A DNA stretch of 64,000 nucleotides, from the NCBI GenBank assembly GCA_036924285.1, contig JAYKYS010000017.1, positions 2,027,501-2,091,500 on the forward strand, in the 5' to 3' direction. The notes below the pieces were generated by a model that did no database searches, had not been told where the DNA came from, and worked only from the letters and a program-made list of their open reading frames with translations. Positions 55,051-64,000 of the stretch are shown in pieces; the first letter of the stretch is position 1, and each line of letters opens with the position of its first letter. A program made the translations under genes and the position numbers. The stretch comes from Asterella californica (lineage: Eukaryota > Streptophyta > Marchantiopsida > Marchantiales > Aytoniaceae).

Positions 55051-55663
55051 CGAAGTTCAGAGTTCCTTCACCTGCTTGGGACTACAACACTCCTCACTCG
55101 GCGCTTAATCGACAACTTCTGACTTCGTCAAATTGAACTTGCCTTCCGCTGCCTCAAACCCTAGAAGAGACTCTTCGCCAATGTCGATCTTCGTCCACTT
55201 TTGATCGATCGATGCGGAGCGCTACAGTGAATTCGCTAGTGGAAATAGTAAAATGATTTACCTTTTGACCCTTCTTATAGTTTTCTACTTCTCGCCTCCT
55301 CACGTGTAAGGTTCCGACCGCGAAGGACTGCTTCTTTCTTGTTTTGGTCCTTCTTCTTCTTTGAGTCATAACTTCGTCGTCCGATGTCCGTTCCCAACAA
55401 GTGAGGTATCCCTGGAAAGCTCTTCGTCTGGAGAATGTAGCTAGATTATTAATCCAAAGAAATACACTTCACAGGTTCCGTATTCTGGTTCAGCATCATC
55501 CTTCGGCTAAGAAAGCTCTATACTACACTAAACTTATCTTCTCTATCATTTATACTAACTAATCTACTGTTTTGTCTATCAAAAACAAAAATTTTCTAGC
55601 AAATTGGAAATCCAAGGCTTCACATACTCCCCCTCTCAATTCTGAAGTGTCCTCGCGAACATA

Positions 55664-57205
55664 TCAGCTGTAATACCGCTTGATTCTTCCTCCATTTACT
55701 CGAGTAGCGAGGAGATTTCCTTCCAGGTCTTTAAGTTGGACTGAACCATTACCATAACATTGTGCGACTATGTATGGTCCCATCCATCGTAGCTGTAACT
55801 TCCCTGGAAATTTAATATGTCTACTATCATATAGCAAGACCAAGTCTCCATCGTTCACTTCTACTTTTATTAACCTCTTATCATATACTTCCTTCCGCTT
55901 CTCTTGTATGTCCTTAGTTAACTCCAGAGATGCCTCGCGATCTTCTTCTAGTGCCATCAAACTTTGCAATCTGATGAGCTGACTATCTTCTACAGACAGT
56001 TTATCCTGTGACAGAATCCTGTAAGTAGGGGTTTTGAACTCAATAGACATAATGGGATGCATTCCATACGCTAAGAAGAACGGCGTCTGGCGTGTGGTTA
56101 TCTTCTCTGTATTTCTGAACGCCCACAACGCTGCATCCAGCTTGGTGTCCCAATCATAGACATGATTGACAGTCACTTTGTTCAGAATTTTACACAGTAA
56201 TCCATTACTTTTCTCAGTAAGTCCATTCGCCTTAGGATTATACGGAGTAGTCTTTCGATGTTTGATCTGAAAGTACCCTGTCAATGCCTCTATGGTATTG
56301 TTCAAAAAATGTGTACCCTTATCACTCATCAGTTCCAATGGACATCCAAACCTGGTGATGATATTCTTGTGTAGAAAGGCCGCCACTGTAACCGCATCAT
56401 CTTTCTTTGTTGCTTCAGCTTCCACCCACTTGGTTGCATAATCTGTAGCCACCAAGATGTATCTTCTGCGTGTCTTCTTCGTTGCTGGCTGAATAGGTCC
56501 CACAAAGTCAATTCCTCACTTCTCGAATGGTGCAAGAGGTAAGATAGGATGAAGTGACCACTGAGTAGTTCGAGTAGGCTTATCCACACGCTGGCAACTG
56601 TCACATCTCTTAATGATCACGTGTACATCCTTGTACATGATGGGCCACCAGTATCCTGCATTCAAAATCTTCTTCACTGTGTTGCGAAGGACATAATGTC
56701 CTCCTGCGGATTCGGAATGCATGGCATCTACCACTCTTCCTACTTCTTCTTCTTCTAGACATCTTCGTAGTTCATCATCGGTCCCTCTTTTGAACAGAAT
56801 ACCGCTCTTCAGCTCGTACGGTCCAACCTTGTGTATGAACACCGTACGCTGTTCCACATCCATTCCTTCAGGACACTGCAACGTATACAAATATATGTAT
56901 ATCTCATGGTAACTACTTGTGGGAGTAACTGTGAGCTGGAAAAGTTCTTCATCTGGAAAGTCGTCAGCTACATTATCTTGACGCTCTCCCGTCCTCAATC
57001 GAGACAAGTAGTCGGCATTCTCATGATGCTTTCCTGCTCGGGTTTGAACTGTGAATTTGAACTCCTGCAATAACAACATCCATCTCGCTATTCTTCCCGA
57101 CAGATCAGATTTTTGCACCAGATGTTTTAAAGCATAGTGATCCACGTAGAATACAAACTCGCATCCCAACAAGTAATGTCGAAATTTTCTGACAGAATAC
57201 ACCAT
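55664..57205 (-). pseudogene. Gypsy E RNase H end and integrase
   Basis: Starts within RNase H (YSVRKFRHYLLGCEF, YVDHYALKHL), then the integrase zinc finger (H...RCDSCQ) and the core IDFVGPIQ, SDKGTHF, NGLTEKSNG carrying the D, D and E. A Trp codon in the expected EKWGIDF context is TGA at 56516-56518; both halves are in one frame. The C-terminus has the usual LRWMGPYIV block. One restoring base would reopen this section, but the upstream join to RT is also shifted. Confidence 0.85.
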
Positions 57206-57260
57206 CCCTAGTGCTTCCCGCTTTGTAGTGGAGTAGTTCTTCTCTGCAACGGATAGCTGT

Positions 57261-58271
57261 CTATTCGCATAGTAAATCGGATGGTCTCTCTTTTCTGTCT
57301 TTCTGACTCAACACCACTCCAATAGCGAATGCTGAAGTATCCACATACACTTGAAAAGGAAGGTTCCAATCTGGTGCCTTCATGACTAGAGCTTCAATCA
57401 ACTTTGTCTTCAGCGTTTCAAAGGCCTTCTGTCTCTGTTCCTGCCAGATGTACTCAGTAGTCTTCTTCAACAATTCGGTTAGTGGTGCTGCCAGGGTTGC
57501 ATCGTTTTTGATAAACCTCCGATAGTAACCCACATGTCCTAAAAATCCATGCAACTCGCTAACATTTGAGGGAGGTTCCAAAGCTACTATAACTTGAACT
57601 TTGTCTACGTCTACTTCAATACCTCGCTGCGAGACTCTATGTCCTAATAAAAGATCTTCTGACATGGCGAAGAAACACTTTTCTGGATGCAATGCCAACT
57701 GAGCATCTCTACAACGCTGAAAAACTACTGCCAAGGAATTTATGTGTTCTCCCCTTGGACCAAAAACGCAAAAGTCATCTATAAAAATTTCTAAGAACTT
57801 TCTAAGATACTCCTGGAAAATGTTTGTCATCATTCTTTGGAATGTGACAGGAGCATTACATAAACCAAAGGGCATCTTATGATATGCAAAAGTACCCCAG
57901 TCAGTGGTAAAAGTAGTCTTATCTTTGTCTTCTTCTCTGATGGATACTTGGTTATACCCTGAGAATCCATCGATAAAGCTATAGCATTCGTGACCAGCTA
58001 CCCTGTCCAAAATAGAATCTGTAAAAGGTAAAGGGTGATGGTCCTTCCTAGTTGCTGCATTCAGTTTTCGAAAATCTTGACATACTCTGATTTTACCAGT
58101 CTTTTTCTTGGGTACTATCACAATGGGTGATACCCATTCACTGCTAAGGACAGGAAAAATAATACCAGCGCTTAAGTACTTATCGATCTCATCCTTGACC
58201 AAGAGAGAGTACTTCGGGTTTAACCGATACTGTCTTTGGCGTATAGGAACAGAAATTTTCCAGTAGATCAA
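57261..58271 (-). pseudogene. Gypsy E reverse transcriptase and start of RNase H
   Basis: Contains [43 protein letters not shown] and IFIDDFCVFG (about residue 160), typical of Athila-like RT. RNase H begins at YVDTSAFAIG near the end. The frame then shifts into the 57205 frame and is shifted from the 58539 frame upstream. Confidence 0.88.
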
Positions 58272-58354
58272 TTCGATGTTGACTCCACTTCGCAGGAATA
58301 CCCTTCATATCTTCAATCTTCCAGGCGAAGACATCTTGGTAGTAAGTTAACATG

Positions 58355-59572
58355 TCATGGTACACCTCCAATTCTGCTCCCTGTAACTTCGCTGTGATCT
58401 TCAAGACTTTCCCTTCGTCGAGAACCAAATCCACTGTCGCTGACTTCAGTACCATTCCTTCTGTGTGGCTTACCTCTGAACTTTCCTGTCCCAACTGTGA
58501 TTTGCCATTCTTCCTCATTCCCCTCGCACTCTTCTTCATCTTTTATCTCATAGCATTGCAAGTAGTTCACAACTATGTAAGGTCCTGATTTCTCATTTTC
58601 CGAGCTAGTACCCGAAGATGAAGAGTCATCGTCTGAAGTGTACTCTGAATCTGTCGAAGATGTTTCGCCATAATGTGACATCTTCTTCCAGGATACTGAG
58701 ACACTTTTCTCCTTGGGCTTCATCGGATCATTAAAGGACAACTTCTGCTTATACCAATCAGTGATTACCTTAGCACCGTATAGCCAAGGTCTCCCTATAA
58801 GCACTCCATAGCCAAACTTAACCAATGGCCTTAGTACAATATATGTAAGTTTGAAGATTATCCCACCAATTGTTGTAGGAATATCTCGTAGTACCCCCAA
58901 AGGTCTTCGCCGACTCTGATCCGCCATCCTCAACACCCTTGGTGTCGATTCGAATTATGTGTAACCCAAACCATGCGCTGTATCCTCTGTAATGATATTC
59001 ACGCTAGAACCAGAGTCTATAGGCACATGTTTTATTAGACATCCATCTATCTCGATGTCTACTTCTGGAGATCCTAAGTCCTTCAGTCCAACTTGAAACA
59101 ATGAAGGCAGATTCTTCGACTTAGCCTTCGCTGGTTTTCTCAAGGCTGCCAATAACAGTTTCCTGTACAGCCTATTGTCTTCGACCAACTGCTTGATGGT
59201 TATATTAGCTTGTTGGTTCAGCAAGTCTTCTACTACGTTGTAATGAGGGCTCACCACTGGAACAACCCTCTTAGTTTGTTCTGTCACCAGCTTGCGCAGT
59301 TCGGATGGTCGTTCGACTTCGGACGAAGAGACTTCGGCCCGCACCTTCCCGAGCCCTTCTTGGCTAGGTTCCACCTCCTTGGCTTGCTTACTCAGTTCCT
59401 TACTGAATAGTGTCCTCACTTCTTCGGAAATATCCGCAGGCAATACTCCTGAGGCCTTCTTCATTCTCGGTTCTTCCTTACGATTATCTGTCTGTGCCGA
59501 TTTCGTCTGTTTCTCTACAACGTCGCGCACTTGTTCTGTCAAGGATTTATGCGTTTTCTTCTCCTTCTTCAA
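58355..59572 (-). pseudogene. Gypsy E protease region
   Basis: 58955-59572 has a charged linker followed by a retropepsin core with VPIDSGSSVNII near its end. It stops, then continues in the same frame at 58936 (IGRPWLYGAKVITDWYKQKLSF). A further frame, 58189-58539, links toward RT. Interrupted by at least one stop and one shift. Confidence 0.75.
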
Positions 59573-61030
59573 TTATTTTCGCTCAGTCTTTTTAAGGTCC
59601 TTCGCCTCCTGAGCTGCGGCTTCTGCTAAAGTCTCTTCCTTTCGAAGTAGTCTCTTTCCACTTCGAGTCTCCACTTTGTTTACCAGAATTTCCTTGTCTT
59701 CTGAACAACCATATCCATCGTTGTTTGACAGAGTACAAACTTTCAGATCTTCGATCAACTCGACCATGTTTACTCCTGCATCTGCTCGTTGTTGGTTGGG
59801 TGGCGGTTGAAATCTCACTCCGGTCTTCTGAATTGGTTCATTCGCACAATCCGTAGCTCCATGATCGGGCTTACCACACTTCCCACATAGTGGCATATAT
59901 CCCACTTGTTTCTTTGGATGAGGACAAGAAGGAGCCCAATGACCATTGGTGCCACAATTAAAACATGATGTACCAAGAGATGGTGGTCTTTCCTGGTAAC
60001 CTGCAGGGGCAAACTTTCGTTGGGTAACGTTAGTTGTCATTTGTCTAGGTACAAAGCGTTGGATATGTACCGGAGGAATGGGCGTGAATTGCTGAGGCTG
60101 AGCGGGTATCATAGCTCCATCTTGAGCTTGTACTCCATAGACCCCATCTTCACACTCTACAAAGTAATTGGGCTCGTATAATGGCGTCCACTCCACTGCA
60201 TGGGTGTTATAGGATGATTTATTGTTAAAACATTCCGTATTGGCATGTCCAGATTTACCACAGTTAGTACACCACAAATTTGGACGTGAAGTAGTTGGCA
60301 ATTTTCGCCTCTCGGGTGTTTTGACCAATTGCACCTTGAGGTCTTCGAACTTCTTGAGAAGATCATCAAGTGCAGTATCCTTAGATGGCTGTGTCCTCCT
60401 CACCATCGGAGGTCTGGACTTCGTCATTCTTTTCCGCTTCTTATGCTTTTCCTCTTCGTCCGAAGATGAGGAAGCTTCGTCTTCCGATGTTGAGCTTTCA
60501 TTCGAAGACTCTTCTGAAGATTCTTTCGAAGATGAATATTTTCTATGTTTCTGTTTTAACTTCTTCTTCTTCTTCTTCTCATCCTTTGCACTCTTCTTCG
60601 ATTTTCTGAAATCCTTCTTCTTTCTCGACTCTGAAGCTTTTTCCCGATCTCTGCTGAGGATATTTGAGGACTCATAGTTCTCAGCAGAATCGATGGCTCG
60701 TTCTAAGGTTAACGTATCGAATCGTCTAATCCATGTCTGTTGCTTCGAAGGCAATCCTTTCACAAACCACTCCACTGCCTGTGGTGGTGTGTAGGCTGGG
60801 TGTGTCCCATTAGCAGGTAGTCTATCCAAGATACCGTGAAATCTCTGAACATAACTCTTCAAAGATTCTTTCCTCTTCCGTTTAACGCTGTTTACTTTGT
60901 GCAGTACATGCCTGTTATAGTGAAGTTCCCTGAATCTTTTGAGGAATTCATTTTTCATCAAATCCCAAGTAGATAAGATTGCTGGGGTTAGATTGGCATG
61001 ACTGTACCATTTTCCGGCTGCATGTTTCAA
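59573..61030 (-). CDS. gag: Gypsy E gag core and nucleocapsid, three zinc knuckles
   Basis: 485 codons. Capsid-like helices at 1-140 (HAAGKWYSHANL, FLKRFRELHYNRHV, LKSYVQRFHGILDRLP). A Lys-rich then Ser/Glu-rich low-complexity segment follows (about 145-215). Then three CCHC knuckles: CTNCGKSGHANTEC (about 252), CFNCGTNGHWAPSC (about 354) and CGKCGKPDHGATDC (about 383). Native reading begins upstream (IFPSLL precedes HAAGKW) and is shifted -1 relative to the frame at 61027-61674, so either a frameshift mutation or a small deletion separates the gag start from its core. It ends in TAA at the protease linker. Confidence 0.8.
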   Translation of the reverse strand: MKHAAGKWYSHANLTPAILSTWDLMKNEFLKRFRELHYNRHVLHKVNSVKRKRKESLKSYVQRFHGILDRLPANGTHPAYTPPQAVEWFVKGLPSKQQTWIRRFDTLTLERAIDSAENYESSNILSRDREKASESRKKKDFRKSKKSAKDEKKKKKKLKQKHRKYSSSKESSEESSNESSTSEDEASSSSDEEEKHKKRKRMTKSRPPMVRRTQPSKDTALDDLLKKFEDLKVQLVKTPERRKLPTTSRPNLWCTNCGKSGHANTECFNNKSSYNTHAVEWTPLYEPNYFVECEDGVYGVQAQDGAMIPAQPQQFTPIPPVHIQRFVPRQMTTNVTQRKFAPAGYQERPPSLGTSCFNCGTNGHWAPSCPHPKKQVGYMPLCGKCGKPDHGATDCANEPIQKTGVRFQPPPNQQRADAGVNMVELIEDLKVCTLSNNDGYGCSEDKEILVNKVETRSGKRLLRKEETLAEAAAQEAKDLKKTERK

Positions 61031-61674
61031 CAGACTGGGAAAAATTCTTGTCCTCTTTGTTTCTTCAAGAGTTCTACAAAGCTTGTGATCTCTGGTCCAT
61101 GTCTGACGATCAGCTCCAAGGCCGCTTCTGCTTTCGGATTTGGATCTTCCGCAAGAGTTGTCAAAATGTTGGATTCTGACTGTGCTGATCCTGAAGATGA
61201 AGATTGAAACAACTCGACTCTTCGAAGTGAAGGTGATTCTTCTCTATCTGTCTCCTCTTCTTCAGCTTGAATACCCTCTGTTTTTCTCGTTGATTCAAAC
61301 AGAGATTCATGTAAATTTGTGGTCCTTGAAGGAAATGGTAACCATGATGCGTCTTTAGGTGAACTCTCTCCACTCCGAACGCTTGAGTATGGAGATTCGA
61401 TATCTCCCTTCTTCTTCCAGTATGTGCGATCGTCTTTCTCGTAACGCGTCCGTGGTGAGATAGGTACTGAACTCCTTTCAAGTGAAGATGAAGTCCCTTC
61501 AGAGAGATTTTTCACTTCTTGCCACTTTTGAGCCGCTTGACGTCTTCGCTCCCTCGTTGCCTCTTTCTGGCGTTGAACTTCTTCCAACAGTTGTTCACGG
61601 ACCAACCTTCTTTTCAGCGCTCGCCTGGTCCTTCCCGTCTTCTGATCTTCTTCAGAAGGCGCTCGGGGGGACAT
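61027..61674 (-). CDS. Gypsy E gag N-terminal frame
   Basis: A 215-codon frame from an ATG (61672-61674) about 48 nt after the primer site. It is Arg/Glu/Ser-rich and predicted largely disordered or helical, ending EITSFVELLKKQRGQ before a stop. By position it is the amino end of gag, now in a different frame from the capsid part at 59573-61030. No domain recognised. Confidence 0.55.
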   Translation of the reverse strand: MSPRAPSEEDQKTGRTRRALKRRLVREQLLEEVQRQKEATRERRRQAAQKWQEVKNLSEGTSSSLERSSVPISPRTRYEKDDRTYWKKKGDIESPYSSVRSGESSPKDASWLPFPSRTTNLHESLFESTRKTEGIQAEEEETDREESPSLRRVELFQSSSSGSAQSESNILTTLAEDPNPKAEAALELIVRHGPEITSFVELLKKQRGQEFFPVC

Positions 61675-61721
61675 GTCGACGGTTACAACTTACTGGATTC
61701 AAAGTAAAAGTTAAATCTGTA

Positions 61722-61739
61722 TCCCCGGCAGCGGCGCCA
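61722..61739 (-). promoter_or_regulatory. Gypsy E primer binding site (tRNA-Asp type)
   Basis: Minus-strand TGGCGCCGCTGCCGGGGA is complementary to the 3' end of plant tRNA-Asp except for one base (from memory of the tRNA). It lies 20 nt from the LTR end at 61760, a spacing seen in Athila-like elements. Confidence 0.75.
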
Positions 61740-61759
61740 AAAGTTTTAATGTTTCTATA

Positions 61760-62010
61760 TGTAACAACCCAAAGAAACACAAAGTATCGGAAATAGTAAA
61801 TAAAGGATCGTTCCCACGAAGATACAGTTAACAATTACACAAAACACAGTACTACAACGTCACAATGATAATTCAGATAGTTTTCTGTTATTCTCACGGA
61901 ATGGAATAATATCCGGATGAGAGTTTAAGTCTGATAAGAAACCAAACCCAAGCAAAACCTGATAAATCGAATACAAACAATAATGAAATAGTTCTTTGAT
62001 TAGGGACCCT
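61760..62010 (-). repeat. Gypsy E 5' LTR, truncated to its U5 end
   Basis: 251 bp nearly identical to 52439-52690, broken at GGGACCC where the inverted copy F begins. Promoter and U3 are lost. Confidence 0.85.
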
Positions 62011-62038
62011 TTCTCGAACGAGAATTTTTCCCAGTCTG

Positions 62039-63450
62039 TTGAAACATGCAGCTGGAAAATGGTACAGTCATGCCAATCTAACCCCAGCAATCTTATCTAC
62101 TTGGGATTTGATGAAAAATGAATTCCTCAAAAGATTCAGGGAACTTCACTATAACAGGCATGTACTGCACAAAGTAAACAGCGTTAAACGGAAGAGGAAA
62201 GAATCTTTGAAGAGTTATGTTCAGAGATTTTACGATATCTTGGATAGACTACCTGCTAATGGGACACACCCAGCCTACACACCACCACAGGCAGTGGAGT
62301 GTTTGTGAAAGGATTGCCTTCGAAGCAACAGACATGGGTTAGACGATTCGATACGTCAACCTTAGAACGAGCCATCGATTCTGCTGAGAACTATGAGTCC
62401 TCAAATATCCTCAGCAGAGATCGAGAAAAAGCTTTAGAGTCGAGAAAGAAGAAGGATTTCAGAAAATCGAAGAAGAGTGCAAAGGATGAGAAGAAGAAGT
62501 TAAAACAGAAACATAGAAAATATTCATCTTCGAAAGAATCTTCAGAAGAGTCTTCGAATGAAAGCTCAACATCGGAAGACGAAGCTTCCTCATCTTCGGA
62601 CGAAGAGGAAAAGCATAAGAAGCGGAAAAAAATGACGAAGTCCAGACTTCCGATGGTGAGGAGGACACAGCCATCTAAGGATACTGCACTTGATGATCTT
62701 CTCAAGAAGTTCGAAGACCTCAAGGTGCAATTGGTCAGAACACCCGAGAGGCGAAAATCGCCAACTACTTCACGTCCAAATTTGTGGTGTACTAACTGTG
62801 GTAAACCTGGACATGCCAATACAGAATGTTTTAACAATAAATCATCCTATAACACCCATGCAGTGGAGTGGGCGTCATTATACGAACCCAATTATTTTGT
62901 AGAGTGTGAAGATGGGGTCTATGGAGTACAAGCTCAAGATGGAGCTATGATACCCGCTCAGCCTCAGCAATTCACGCCCATTCCTCCGGTACATATCCAA
63001 CGCTTTGTACCTAGACAAATGGCAACTAACATTACCCAACGAAAGTTTGCCCCTGCAGGTTACCAGGAAAGACCACCATCTCTTGGTACATCATGTTTTA
63101 ATTGTGGCGCCAATGGTCATTGGGCTCCTTCTTGTCCTCATCCAAAGAAACAAGTGGGATATATGCCACTATGTGGGAAGTGTGGTAAGCCCGGTCATGG
63201 AGCTACGGATTGTACGAATGAACCAATTCAGAAGACCGGAGTGAGATTTCAACCGCCACCCAACCAACAACGAGCAGATGCAGGAGTAAACATGGTCGAG
63301 TTGGTCGAAGATCTGAAAGTTTGTACTCTGTCAAACGACGATGGATATGGTTGGCCAGAAGACAAAGAAATTCTGGTAAACAAAGTGGAGACTCGAACTG
63401 GAAAGAGACGACTTCGAAAGGGAGAGACTTTAGCAGAAGCAGCAGCTTGA
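62039..63450 (+). pseudogene. Gypsy F gag
   Basis: Matches E gag with a few substitutions. One G is lost in the run at about 62300 (GGAGTGTTTG where E has GGAGTGGTTTG), splitting it into frames 62039-62308 and 62299-63450. All three zinc knuckles are kept; the third reads CGKCGKPGHGATDC. The Lys run is three residues shorter than in E. The frame stops at 63448-63450, at a 28-bp insertion absent from E. Confidence 0.85.
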
Positions 63451-63455
63451 AAAGC

Positions 63456-63494
63456 TTTTAAGGTCCTTCGCAGCCGAGGCGAAGGACCTTAAAA
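63456..63494 (+). repeat. 16-bp perfect hairpin at an insertion in F
   Basis: 63456-63471 and 63479-63494 are perfect reverse complements (TTTTAAGGTCCTTCGC) with a 7-nt loop. The left arm lies within an insertion absent from E; the right arm is the ancestral sequence. Confidence 0.85.
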
Positions 63495-64000
63495 AGACTG
63501 AGCGAGAACAATTGAAGAAGGAGAAGAAAACACATAAATCCTTGACAGAACAGGTGCGCGACGTTGTAGAGAAACAGACGAAATCGGCACAGGCAGATAA
63601 TCGTAAGGAAGAACCGAGAACGAAGAAGACCTCAGGAGCATTGCCTGCGGATATTTCCGAAGAAGTGAGGGCACTACTCAGTAAGGAACTGAGTAAGCAA
63701 GCCAAGGAGGTGGAACCTAGTCAAGAAGGGCTCGGGAAGGTGCGGGCCGAATTCTCTTCGCCCGAAGTTGAACGACCATCCGAACTGCGCAAGCTGGTGG
63801 CAGAACAAACTAAGAGGGTTGTTCTAGTGGTGAGCCCTCATTATAACGTAGTAGAAGACTTGCTGAACCAACAAGCTAATATAACCATCAAGCAGTTGGT
63901 CGAAGACAATAGGCTGTACAGGAAACTGTTATTGGCAGCCTTGAGAAAACCAGCGAAGGCTAAGTCGAAGAATCTGCCTTCATTGTTTCAAGTTGGACTG
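63479..64000 (+). pseudogene. Gypsy F protease-region start, running off the window
   Basis: Reads AKDLKKTEREQLKKEKK and on through the charged linker to NLPSLFQVGL, matching the E protease lead-in. Unlike E, there is no TAA after the TERE(Q) position, so in this respect F is less damaged than E. Confidence 0.75.

Larger units (their letters stand above)
52439..55622 (-). repeat. Gypsy E 3' LTR (about 3.18 kb, carrying an ORF)
   Basis: The outer end at 52439 is fixed by the repeat at 61760. The inner end is inferred from the polypurine tract followed by TGAAGCC or TGTGAAGCC (55622-55624). A TATA box on the minus strand lies at 53215-53223, leaving about 2.4 kb of U3 containing the 587-codon ORF. 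The alternative inner end at 53288 (AGGGGGACG|TGATCG) would leave only about 65 bp before the TATA box, which seems too short. Confidence 0.55.
52439..62010 (-). mobile_element. Gypsy E: Athila-like element with accessory ORF, 5' LTR truncated
   Basis: Minus-strand order is partial 5' LTR (61760-62010), primer site for tRNA-Asp, gag, protease, RT, RNase H, integrase, polypurine tract (GAGAGGGGGAGTATG, about 55623-55637) and a 3' LTR ending TTGTTACA at 52439. The 251 bp at 61760-62010 repeat 52439-52690 almost exactly. RT with IFIDDFCVFG and the tRNA-Asp primer point to the Athila/Tat side of plant gypsy elements. It inserted into the integrase of gypsy D. Pol carries a stop and several shifts, so this copy is dead as it stands. 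Confidence 0.88.
59084..64000. repeat. About 2-kb inverted repeat between elements E and F
   Basis: Arms 59084-61048 and 62021-64000 (the latter running to the window edge) are highly similar reverse complements. The spacer, 61049-62020, holds the gag start, primer site and LTR end of E. Confidence 0.9.
62021..64000 (+). mobile_element. Gypsy F: head-to-head, 5'-truncated copy of the E family
   Basis: Begins inside gag (AGAATTTTTCCCAGTCTG) with no LTR, primer site or gag start. It continues through gag into the protease linker and runs off the window. Confidence 0.88.

Overview
The window looks like nuclear DNA of a land plant (embryophyte). It carries Ty1/copia and Ty3/gypsy retrotransposons of plant type. 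Their primer sites match initiator tRNA-Met (TGGTATCAGAGC) and tRNA-Asp. There are also LINE pieces with a plant-style ORF1, and one spliced exon that resembles the start of a plant MAPKKK-type kinase domain. No rRNA, tRNA, CRISPR or bacterial-type operon was seen. A bryophyte or lycophyte is my guess from the mix of elements; the sequence does not prove it.

Layout. 1-6.5 kb: a minus-strand gypsy element with a divergent RT, read in three +1-shifted frames (gag, protease, pol), truncated in its integrase. 6.5-8.8 kb: unassigned DNA crowded with TCTTC/GAAGA motifs. 8.9-11.7 kb: decayed minus-strand chromovirus. 11.7-13.4 kb: unassigned, with a broken coiled-coil reading frame. 13.4-14.5 kb: solo LTR of the same chromovirus family, next to a LINE ORF1 remnant (14.5-15.3 kb). 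15.3-19.0 kb: AT-rich DNA with several hairpins and the lone kinase exon. 19.0-24.3 kb: young full-length copia element (LTRs differ at 2 of 230 positions, 5-bp target duplication ACCCA). 24.5-25.3 kb: tandem repeats and a possible SINE. 26.0-37.8 kb: plus-strand chromovirus (copy A, target duplication CTCTA), split by a nested copia deletion derivative (30.2-34.4 kb). 38.6-40.3 kb: LINE ORF1/endonuclease remnant. 40.3-52.4 kb: plus-strand gypsy D, whose 5' LTR is split by an intact chromovirus C (41.0-48.7 kb, target duplication TAAAG) and whose integrase is cut by element E. 52.4-62.0 kb: minus-strand Athila-like gypsy E. 62.0-64 kb: a second, head-to-head copy of E (called F), running off the window.

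The strongest unusual signals are four. (1) Element E carries an intact 587-codon sense ORF (N-terminal unknown domain, basic nuclear-localisation-like stretch, long coiled coil) that by the polypurine-tract and TATA positions lies inside a roughly 3.2-kb LTR. (2) The chromovirus family has LTRs beginning TG and ending AA, supported by two independent target-site duplications. (3) E and F form a roughly 2-kb inverted repeat with a 1-kb spacer. (4) The first element has two consecutive +1 overlaps and a leader of only about 12 nt with no recognisable tRNA primer site.

Almost all coding capacity is transposon-derived. Two elements, copia-1 and chromovirus C, look intact enough to be active. The others carry stops, shifts or deletions, and several of the stops are C-to-T type changes, as expected in methylated repeats.
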